Assembly (NCBI GenBank): GCA_026398135.1
Contig: JAPLTN010000028.1
Location: 1 to 37,459, forward strand
Length of the DNA stretch: 37,459 nt
From: Verrucomicrobiota bacterium
Lineage (GTDB): Bacteria; Verrucomicrobiota; Verrucomicrobiia; Opitutales; Opitutaceae
Direction of reading: 5' to 3'
Below the pieces are notes generated by a model. It ran no database searches, was not told where the DNA came from, and saw only the letters and a program-made list of their open reading frames with translations. Position 1 is the stretch's first letter. Every line of letters starts with the position of its first letter. Below are positions 31,146-37,459 of the stretch, in pieces. A program made the translations under genes and the position numbers.

Positions 31146-32033
31146 GTGCACACGGTAACGCTTTTCAGTCCGGCCAAGCTCAATCTTTCGCTCGCGATCA
31201 CGGGGCGGCGGGCGGACGGCTTTCACGAGTTGATCTCGGTGACGAGTCAGCTGGCTTTCGGTGACACGCTGCGGGCGACGCGAGGGGAAGATGGGGCGGG
31301 GTTCGTGCTGCGGTGCGACGCGCCGGGGGTGCCGGTGGACGGGACGAATCTGGTTTTGAAAGCGGCGGCGGCGTTTGCGGCGGAGACGGGGTGGCGGGGC
31401 GGGGTGGCGTTTGATTTGGAAAAACGCACACCGGCCGGGGCGGGGCTGGGAGGGGGGAGCAGCAACGCGGTGGCGGCCTTGCGGGCGCTGGAGGCGTTGA
31501 GCGGGGTGACGCTGGAGGCGGAGCGGCGGGTGGCGCTGGCGGCGCGGCTGGGGTCGGATTGTGCGTTGTTTTGGCACGATCGGCCGGGGGTGAGGCGGGG
31601 GCGGGGGGAGTTTATCGAGGCCTTGGGCGAGGCGCAGGCGGCGAGGTTGCGGGGGCGGCGGGTGTTGATTTTTAAGCCGCATTTCGGGGTGGCGACGGCG
31701 TGGGCGTATCAGGCGCTGGCGGCGCGGCCGGAGTGGTATGCGGACGCGGTGGCGGAGGAGGCGCGGCTGGCGGGGTGGCTGGCGGATGGGGCGGCGCCGT
31801 TGGAGCGGTTGCTGGGCAATACGCTGGAGCGGCCGGTCTTTGCGAAGTGGGTGGCGCTGCCTGCGATGCTGGCCTGGCTGCGGGAGCGGCACGGGTTGGA
31901 GGCGCGCATGAGTGGAAGCGGCAGCGCGTGTTTCGCGATTTTGCCGGACGAGGCCGACGTGGCGGCGATCACGGTTACGATACGCGAGGGCTGGGGCGCG
32001 GAAGTCTTCGTGCAAGCCACGGAACTGGCGTGA
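31146..32033 (+). CDS. ispE: 4-diphosphocytidyl-2-C-methyl-D-erythritol kinase
   Basis: A 295-residue GHMP kinase, IspE, which phosphorylates CDP-ME between the IspD and IspF steps. FSPAKLNLSLAITGRRADGFHEL is the family N-terminus, and PAGAGLGGGSSNAVAALRAL is the GHMP ATP-binding loop. LGSDCALFW is the usual GSDVPFF segment with C in place of V/P. MSGSGSACFAIL is the third GHMP motif. GTG 31146 is taken as start because it places the conserved F-S-P-A-K-L-N near residue 7; a GGGGG run precedes it. It diverges from pyrF, so ispE and the ispD/ispF set share a 99-base region on opposite strands. Confidence 0.93.
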   Translation: MHTVTLFSPAKLNLSLAITGRRADGFHELISVTSQLAFGDTLRATRGEDGAGFVLRCDAPGVPVDGTNLVLKAAAAFAAETGWRGGVAFDLEKRTPAGAGLGGGSSNAVAALRALEALSGVTLEAERRVALAARLGSDCALFWHDRPGVRRGRGEFIEALGEAQAARLRGRRVLIFKPHFGVATAWAYQALAARPEWYADAVAEEARLAGWLADGAAPLERLLGNTLERPVFAKWVALPAMLAWLRERHGLEARMSGSGSACFAILPDEADVAAITVTIREGWGAEVFVQATELA

Positions 32034-32151
32034 GTTTGCGTTTTTTTGGCGGGGAAACTGATTGACCCATACGGGGGGTCTGGGCGTCATGCGAGCACCC
32101 CGGTCGGCGTCGTTTGCTTTTTTGAGCATCGGTACTTCGGGCTACTCCTAA

Positions 32152-33918
32152 ATGTCCGAAGCAGAATCCAGTCCCCGACCTGAAATCTTGCTGCAAGGTA
32201 TCGCCGCCTCGCACGGGATCGCTTACGGGCAGATTTTTGTCTATGTGCAGAGTGATTTGGAGGTGCCGGAATACCAGGTGGAGGAGGCGGCGTGGGGGGC
32301 GGAGATAGCGCGCTTCGAGCAGGCGCTGGTGGTGACGCGCCAGCAGGTGCAGAAGATCATGGTGGAGGTGGAGAAAAACCTGGGCGAGGAAGAGGCGCGG
32401 ATCTTTGACGCGCATCTGCTGGTGCTGGAGGATCAGGCGCTGATCTCGGAGACGATCCGGGATTTCGAGAAATCACGGGCGAACATCGAGGCGTGTTTTG
32501 ATCGGGTGGCGCAGCGTTACATCGCGGCGTTTGAGGCGATCGATGACGAGTATCTGCGCGAGCGCGGGGGAGATATTCGTGATGTCGCGCAGCGGGTGCT
32601 CGCCAATCTGCTCGGTCATACGGGCCTGCGGTTGAGCAAGCTGGCGGACAAGCGCATCGTGGTGGCCAACGACATCTCGCCCTCGGACGCGGCGAGTCTG
32701 GATCGTTCGGCGGCGCTGGGCATCGTGACCGATTCCGGGAGCAAGACGAGCCATGCGGTGATCGTGGCACGCTCGATGAAGGTCCCCGCCGTGGTTGGTT
32801 TGCGCGACCTTTCCGCGATGGTGCAGCAGGGGGATTACTTGCTGGTCGATGGGTATGAGGGCGCGGTCATCCTGAATCCGACCGAGAGCACGCTTTTCCG
32901 TTACGGGCAGATTCAGCGGCAGAAGCATACCCAAGAGCAGCGACTGATGGATGCGAATCGCCTGCCTGCGGTCACGCTCGACGGCGTGCAACTGACCTTG
33001 CGCGCGAATGTGGAGAAGTCGGACGAGTCCGCGCTGGTCAAGGAATACAACGCTGACGGGGTGGGGCTCTACCGCACGGAGTATCTCTATCTCGGTTCAG
33101 CGGTCATGCCGACCGAGGATGAACAATACGCGGCCTACCGGGCCTTGGCCGAGGCGCTCGCGCCCGCGCCGGTCACGATTCGCACCCTGGACCTGGGCGG
33201 GGACAAGCCCATCGCCTCGCAGGCGCATTTGTTTCCCAAGGAGCAAAATCCGTTTCTAGGATACCGGGCGATTCGTTTCTGTCTGGATCATCTGGACGTT
33301 TTCAAAATTCAGTTGCGGGCGGTGCTGCGGGCCAGCGCGCACGGCACTATTTTGTTAATGTATCCGATGGTGAGCGGACGCGACGAGATGCGGCGGGCCA
33401 ACGTGGTGCTCGACGAGTGCAAGGCCGAGTTGCGCGCCGAGGGTATCGCGTTTGATCTGAATCTTCGCGTGGGGACCATGATCGAGATTCCCAGCGCGGC
33501 GATGACGGCGGACCTATTGGCGCAGGAGTGTGATTTTTTCAGTATCGGGACCAACGATTTGATCCAGTATCTGTTGGCGATCGACCGGGTGAACGACCGG
33601 ATCGCGCATCTATACGAACCGACGCATCCCTCGGTTTTGCGCGTAATCCGGCACATTGTGGTGGAGGCGCACCGGGCGCGCATAAAGGTGAGTGTGTGCG
33701 GCGAGATGGCGGGTGACCCGATTTTTACCGCGTTGTTGTTTGGTATCGGCGTGGACGAGCTGAGCATGACGCCTCCGCTGGTGCCGGCGGCGCGTTACAT
33801 CGTACGCAATATGCGCATGACGGACGCCAAGAAACTGGCGCAGATGGCGCTGGCGATGGATTCGGCCCCGGCGATTCATGCGCTGTGCGCGCAGTTCGCG
33901 GAAGAGCGGTTGAAATAG
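32152..33918 (+). CDS. ptsI: Phosphoenolpyruvate-protein phosphotransferase (PTS enzyme I)
   Basis: A 588-residue enzyme I of the phosphotransferase system, which takes phosphate from PEP onto a histidine and passes it to HPr. The phospho-histidine is H201 in SGSKTSHAVIVARS, in the swivelling domain. The PEP-binding barrel follows, with VGLYRTEYLYL, TIRTLDLGGDKP, NPFLGYRAIRFCLD, GTMIEIPSAAM, FFSIGTNDLIQYLLAIDR and the catalytic cysteine C516 in VCGEMAGD. Full length, so probably functional. No HPr or EII genes are adjacent; in many organisms lacking sugar-specific EIIs the enzyme belongs to a regulatory (nitrogen or carbon) PTS, but this has no GAF domain. It follows ispE by 118 bases. Confidence 0.95.
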   Translation: MSEAESSPRPEILLQGIAASHGIAYGQIFVYVQSDLEVPEYQVEEAAWGAEIARFEQALVVTRQQVQKIMVEVEKNLGEEEARIFDAHLLVLEDQALISETIRDFEKSRANIEACFDRVAQRYIAAFEAIDDEYLRERGGDIRDVAQRVLANLLGHTGLRLSKLADKRIVVANDISPSDAASLDRSAALGIVTDSGSKTSHAVIVARSMKVPAVVGLRDLSAMVQQGDYLLVDGYEGAVILNPTESTLFRYGQIQRQKHTQEQRLMDANRLPAVTLDGVQLTLRANVEKSDESALVKEYNADGVGLYRTEYLYLGSAVMPTEDEQYAAYRALAEALAPAPVTIRTLDLGGDKPIASQAHLFPKEQNPFLGYRAIRFCLDHLDVFKIQLRAVLRASAHGTILLMYPMVSGRDEMRRANVVLDECKAELRAEGIAFDLNLRVGTMIEIPSAAMTADLLAQECDFFSIGTNDLIQYLLAIDRVNDRIAHLYEPTHPSVLRVIRHIVVEAHRARIKVSVCGEMAGDPIFTALLFGIGVDELSMTPPLVPAARYIVRNMRMTDAKKLAQMALAMDSAPAIHALCAQFAEERLK

Positions 33919-34090
33919 GCGGGCGCGGGCAGTTTTTTAACGCGGAAACGTTTAACTTTGAGGTGGGTGAGCCGTTTTCTGTCTCGAACAAGACCATTTG
34001 ACTTCGGCTGATTCCCCATAACGCCCCACTTGATATTTCGCATAGGGAAATCTTCCCGGCCTTCCCTGGCTGATTATTCCCATCTCCTTT

Positions 34091-34105
34091 AATAAACAGT
34101 TTATT
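34091..34105. promoter_or_regulatory. Perfect 7-bp palindrome abutting a start codon
   Basis: AATAAAC (34091-34097) and GTTTATT (34099-34105) are exact inverted repeats around a single A, ending directly against the ATG at 34106. The position overlaps where the ribosome would bind, so a protein operator or a small RNA hairpin could affect translation initiation. The rest of 33919-34090 is gene-free and AT-richer, with no clear promoter. Confidence 0.45.
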
Positions 34106-35911
34106 ATGAAATCCTGGCTCCGTCGTCTCCGTACTCTTTTCACCCTGGATGGTTTCGCGGTCGCGCCGATTTTACACCAACAAGTGGTGGTGATGCTTGC
34201 CGCCGCCGGAGTGGTGGTGGTTTTCATTCCCTTGATCGGGTCTTTTGACGATAGCTACGCCGTTTTCATGCAGACGAAAGAGCTGAGCGAGCTCCCCGTT
34301 TGGATCATCCCGCTGGCCCTGATCGAACTCGTCTTGGGTATCATGATCATGAGCTTCGTGATCTCTTTGATCTCGAGCGCGCTGAATCAGTTTATCGACG
34401 GAATCAAGAAGGGTACCCTTGGCTACACGCGTTCCCGGCATTTCGTTCTGATTAACATCAACGACATGATGGCGGACATCCTGGGGGAGATCAACGACCG
34501 TGCCATCAGTTCCAACGCCATCTATGATGTGGTGATTCTCGTCGCCGATTCCGACCAGGTGGCCAAGGCGCGTGAACTCCTTGATGGAAATAGTTTTCCC
34601 TGTCTTCAGATCTACGTCCGACAAGGCGATACTTACAATCAGGAGACCTACCGGCGGATCAACCTCTGTGGTGCCACGGGTGTCTTGCTGCTCAGGGACG
34701 GCGCGGAGCCCGATCCCTTCGCGGCTGATAACAACGCTTTGAAAATCCTCTTCGTGCTCGCGGGATGGAAGGACTTTACCGCCACCCTGGCCCGACGACT
34801 CGCGGAAAAGAGCCCGGTCAAATTCATCGTCGAGATGAGCAACACCATCGCGAGCTCTGATATCGCGGCGCGACTCGCGAGCAACAACGGTAACCGATCG
34901 TTCATCGTCGTGCACCCGCCGGAAATCGCCGACCGCTTGCTCGGCCGCTCCATTATCGACGTCAGTTACTATCGTATCTTTGAGGAGCTTTTTTCCTTCA
35001 CCGGCAAAGAAATCTATTTCGTAAATCCGCTGAAGGTAAACGGCGGAAGCAGCATGGCGGGGCTGAGCTTTAAACAGGCCTGCTTCGGTCTCCACCGCGG
35101 CGTGCTCATCGGGCTCTGTCGTTTCAAACAAGGTGTCTTCGAGACACTCATTTGTCCGATGGAAGAGACCATCCTGGCGGGCGATTGGTTGATCGTGGTG
35201 GCCGAAGATGAGCGCGCGGCGGACTTTGATCCCGCCCGGAAACTCACCGCCTCGCAGAATACCCTGCCGCAGCCGGAGGAAATTGTCCGCCGCCGCATTC
35301 TCATGCTCGGAAACGAGCACGCGTTCCCTTCCATCACCGAGTTCCTGGATGCGACCAGTCTGCAAATCTACAACGAAAACATCACTATTTTTACCCAGCC
35401 CGAGGACTATTTTCAGCCTGCCCTTATCGCCCGGATCAAGTCCGATGAATTCGACAACATCGTCATCAATCTCAAAGACGAACTGGGTTTCCGCCTGGCC
35501 GCGCACCTGACCGCGTCGCTGCCACCCGGGGATCCCTTTCTGGATAAAATTGTCACCATCCTGAACAGCCCCGCGACGGACGAAATCCTCAACTCCGGGC
35601 GTGACCAACGCAGCACGATTCTTTCGGGGCGCATTTGCGCGAAATACCTGACTCAAGTGCTCTTTCAGAAGTCGCTCGAAGCGGTTATCCGCGACCTCTG
35701 TTCGGCGGAGGGCTACGAACTGAACCTGCTGGCCGTCGGCACGCAATTTCCGCGCTCGGCCCTCGGGACCAAAGACGAGGTGAAGCAGTTACTCCTCAAC
35801 AGCGGTATGGCTTACTTGGGCTACATGGATCTGCAAAAAAACGTGCAGCTGGATGGCGAGGATTTCTCGCAGGCGACGACCATCATCGTGCTTGCCAAGG
35901 GAAAACTCTGA
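34106..35911 (+). CDS. CASTOR/POLLUX-like ion channel-related protein with RCK domains
   Basis: A 601-residue membrane protein resembling the bacterial relatives of CASTOR/POLLUX (SYM8) channels. Two hydrophobic helices lie at about 25-46 and 65-90. Between them is a short acidic/polar stretch (FDDSYAVFMQTKELSELP) in the place of a pore loop, without a recognisable K+-channel or ADxGN-type filter. The soluble part (about 108-601) contains two RCK/TrkA-N-like regions: RHFVLININDMMADILGEI, ILVADSDQVAKARELL, and RRRILMLGNEHAFPSITEFL. VKFIVEMSNTIASSDIAARL is typical of the family. It may sense ligands through RCK gating. The substrate is unknown. It has no operon partner on the plus strand. Confidence 0.75.
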   Translation: MKSWLRRLRTLFTLDGFAVAPILHQQVVVMLAAAGVVVVFIPLIGSFDDSYAVFMQTKELSELPVWIIPLALIELVLGIMIMSFVISLISSALNQFIDGIKKGTLGYTRSRHFVLININDMMADILGEINDRAISSNAIYDVVILVADSDQVAKARELLDGNSFPCLQIYVRQGDTYNQETYRRINLCGATGVLLLRDGAEPDPFAADNNALKILFVLAGWKDFTATLARRLAEKSPVKFIVEMSNTIASSDIAARLASNNGNRSFIVVHPPEIADRLLGRSIIDVSYYRIFEELFSFTGKEIYFVNPLKVNGGSSMAGLSFKQACFGLHRGVLIGLCRFKQGVFETLICPMEETILAGDWLIVVAEDERAADFDPARKLTASQNTLPQPEEIVRRRILMLGNEHAFPSITEFLDATSLQIYNENITIFTQPEDYFQPALIARIKSDEFDNIVINLKDELGFRLAAHLTASLPPGDPFLDKIVTILNSPATDEILNSGRDQRSTILSGRICAKYLTQVLFQKSLEAVIRDLCSAEGYELNLLAVGTQFPRSALGTKDEVKQLLLNSGMAYLGYMDLQKNVQLDGEDFSQATTIIVLAKGKL

Positions 35912-36273
35912 TTGGGCAAGCGTGAGGGGTCCTGGTTTCGCCGCGAGAGCATGCGGTCGGCGAGAGCGAGGAGGAAGGTGGGGGCGCCGTGGAGCTCGGC
36001 GAGGGCATATAATTAACCTGTCCCTTGCTCCTCTAGGAACCGGGAGCTTTAGCGGACGGGGCCTGTGACGTGACAAGCGCGGATCTTATCGGAGCGCTGC
36101 CTCTACGGCGCATTCTTGCGCCGCGGGCCGGGCCGGGCGGGGTTGCACTCAACCGGACGGAGCGCCGCAAGGCGCGGAGGAGGAAGCAGACGGCGTGACA
36201 GCTCGGAGTCTGCGCAGGGCTGGCGCGACGTGTGCCGTTTGTTGCTGCGGGGTTGGTGATGTTGCGCCCGCGT
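35912..36273. other. Intergenic region with GC hairpins, no gene called
   Basis: A hairpin CGGCGCA-TTCT-TGCGCCG lies at 36106-36123. GGAGCGC units occur at about 36091 and 36159 with related GGCGC arms, so the region looks like a degraded dispersed repeat. The minus strand at about 35930-36015 reads in one frame as ALAELHGAPTFLLALADRML, which is protein-like but has no start or continuation. It separates convergent genes and may hold their terminators. Confidence 0.35.
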
Positions 36274-37287
36274 TTACGGCGTCGGCTTTATCACTTTGGC
36301 GGGATCAAATTCCAGGTTCCGGCTGCCAGACGGATTCCAAAATGAATTGATCCGGGCGTAACTGTTTCCCGGCATCATCTTGATTTCCACCCGACCGTAA
36401 CCTTTAGGCGTTTGCACATAAAAGACCCCGCCTTGATAACCGCCATCTACCCCAAGCGGCTTAGGCGTATCATATTCGGAAGTAACAGTTGGTTTATAGC
36501 CAGACTCCGGCGCTTCATAAGGAAACTCCTCCAAGGTGGATTGCAGCCCTCCGCCGGGCACACTGATACGCGCCGACCATTGCTTGTCTCGAAGCTGAGC
36601 GTTGGTGAGAAGTTCTATCACAACCTTAGCCGCGTTCGGGTCACCCGGATTTAGTATAAACGCGGCTGGCACTCCTATCGACACAGGAAAACGCACCTCA
36701 CGCTTTATCAACGGTTCGGCCTCGCGGTTTTTCCTCAAACGGAAAATCACGGGATTGCTATGGTCGGGCACATGGAAAGAATCTTCAAAATATGCTGCAT
36801 ATTCAAAACTGAACTGCGTGCCTATAAAATAGTGTTTGTATCCTTCTTTACGAACTTGAACACCGAGGTTCTTGCCTGTTACCCCATCCAGTCTAAACAG
36901 GCCTTGGCTATCACTGATCGTATTGTATTCCGAAGTGCCTTCACGTGATAAATCCGTCCATTGGAATCTGATAGTGGCCTTTTCTATCGGCTGGTCTTTA
37001 TCATCAACTACTTTGCCGTAAAACTCTATCGGCATCTTCCACTCGAAGTTTTTGTCGAGTTTATTCATTTTAACCCACCATTGATTTAGCTCCTCCTTGT
37101 CTGTTGTGCGTGGGGGTGGAACAACTTTAGAAGTAGTCGGTGGGACAGAAGCCAATAGAGGTGCTTGGACTTCGGCCATGCTCGCCGGACGTTGTGCGGC
37201 GGGCGTTTTTTTCAAACTCCATAGCCAAAGTACTCCCGCAAGAAGTATTAAGACTATTATAATCAAACTAAGTCGGCTGCGGTTCAT
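36274..37287 (-). CDS. Membrane-anchored protein with carboxypeptidase-regulatory-like domain
   Basis: A 337-residue protein of unknown function. Residues 6-24 are a hydrophobic N-terminal anchor (LSLIIIVLILLAGVLWLWSL), then a Pro/Ser/Thr linker (about 28-62). WKMPIEFYGKVVDDKDQPIEKATIRF and ISDSQGLFRLDGVTGKNLGVQVRKEGY match a CarboxypepD_reg-like beta-sandwich, often found on secreted or surface proteins. The rest, about 175-337, is beta-rich with no family I recognise. A strong Shine-Dalgarno sequence (GGAGG) stands before the ATG, whose ATGA overlaps the stop of the upstream gene, indicating translational coupling. The DNA is AT-richer than most of the window, which may reflect a different origin. 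Confidence 0.75.
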   Translation of the reverse strand: MNRSRLSLIIIVLILLAGVLWLWSLKKTPAAQRPASMAEVQAPLLASVPPTTSKVVPPPRTTDKEELNQWWVKMNKLDKNFEWKMPIEFYGKVVDDKDQPIEKATIRFQWTDLSREGTSEYNTISDSQGLFRLDGVTGKNLGVQVRKEGYKHYFIGTQFSFEYAAYFEDSFHVPDHSNPVIFRLRKNREAEPLIKREVRFPVSIGVPAAFILNPGDPNAAKVVIELLTNAQLRDKQWSARISVPGGGLQSTLEEFPYEAPESGYKPTVTSEYDTPKPLGVDGGYQGGVFYVQTPKGYGRVEIKMMPGNSYARINSFWNPSGSRNLEFDPAKVIKPTP

Positions 37288-37459
37288 GGTGTACCTCCTA
37301 CTGCGTCGAACACACGTTGATAAAACGCATCCGTCTGCTGAACGTTGCGGTTAAATTCGGCGCTATGGTCGGAACGCGACCGATCAAAGTTATAAATGGT
37401 TCCTTCGCCTATGTTTACTTCTTCTGAGACGACCCCACCCACGCCTGCCAACGCCCCCA
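37284..37459 (-). CDS. C-terminal end of an unidentified protein, cut by window edge
   Basis: The last 57 codons of a minus-strand gene whose 5' part lies outside the window. It ends in FYQRVFDAVGGTP and a TGA that overlaps the ATG of the next gene. A glycine-rich stretch (GALAGVGGVVSEEV) precedes a polar segment (NFDRSRSDHSAEFNRNVQQ). The glycine-rich junction recalls the end of RHS or other polymorphic-toxin repeats, but too little is present to assign a family. Its coupling to the following membrane-anchored protein suggests the two act together. Confidence 0.55.
   Translation of the reverse strand, partial: GALAGVGGVVSEEVNIGEGTIYNFDRSRSDHSAEFNRNVQQTDAFYQRVFDAVGGTP

Noticed and set aside
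31047-32129. Extended pyrF reading frame opposite ispE
   Set aside because: The extension is the complement of ispE and is Arg/Pro-rich. The conserved decarboxylase N-terminus begins at ATG 31046.
36274-37287. Immunity protein of a toxin-immunity pair
   Set aside because: Coupling to a possibly toxin-like C-terminus invites the idea, but the protein is large, anchored and beta-rich with a CarboxypepD_reg-like domain, and the upstream gene is unidentified. Left as unknown.

Overview
The window is a GC-rich chromosomal stretch that looks like a verrucomicrobial genome, most likely Opitutaceae. That placement is an inference from the TonB-receptor style, the DUF5916 outer-membrane protein, very GC-rich codon use, and several kinds of short dispersed intergenic repeats; no rRNA or marker set is present to prove it. 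No tRNA, rRNA, CRISPR array, transposase or prophage was seen. Most of the window is housekeeping and envelope genes. Two stretches are visibly AT-richer: the Sel1-repeat gene (about 21.3-23.4 kb) and the right end (about 36.3-37.46 kb).

Layout. 1-4.4 kb: an operator-like palindrome at the very edge, prmC (+), then a rhomboid protease and a tail-specific protease on the minus strand. 4.4-8.8 kb (+): a small ferredoxin preceded by a ~170-bp imperfect palindrome, a TonB-dependent receptor with a structured leader, riboflavin synthase, and a divergent uracil-DNA-glycosylase-like protein. 8.9-15.0 kb (-): a chemosensory gene set in transcription order CheW, STAS, hybrid CheA (HPt-kinase-CheW-CheW-REC) and a Cache-type methyl-accepting chemoreceptor, with an HDOD protein diverging from it. 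16.1-21.3 kb: a beta-CASP exonuclease-like hydrolase and an AI-2E family permease (-), diverging from uvrA (+). 21.4-23.4 kb: a lipoprotein with 16 Sel1-like repeats, AT-rich and bracketed by a 23-bp exact direct repeat of the 3' end of uvrA. 23.6-27.8 kb (-): a DUF5916 outer-membrane protein and an oligopeptide-binding lipoprotein. 27.9-31.0 kb (-): pyrF, ispD, ispF and a YhcG/DUF1016 nuclease-fold protein; ispE and ptsI diverge on the plus strand to 33.9 kb. 34.1-35.9 kb: a two-TM/RCK protein resembling CASTOR/POLLUX channels. 36.3-37.46 kb (-): an anchored unknown protein translationally coupled to a gene cut by the window edge.

How the genes work together. ispD, ispE and ispF cover three consecutive steps of the MEP isoprenoid pathway. 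CheW, CheA, STAS and the receptor form one signalling unit; no CheR, CheB, FliM or flagellar gene is present, so a non-motility output is possible but unproven. The two proteases at the left end may act in envelope protein quality control.

The most unusual features are non-coding or architectural: the duplicated uvrA 3' end around the Sel1 gene; a family of short hairpins whose copies show a compensatory base-pair change; a long inverted repeat that supplies the last codons of the tail-specific protease; a perfect 12-bp inverted repeat inside the YhcG coding sequence; and the ~170-bp palindrome ahead of the ferredoxin. I did not find a clear, complete novel system; the strongest candidates are the uvrA-flanked Sel1 insertion and the STAS/HDOD-associated chemosensory cluster.
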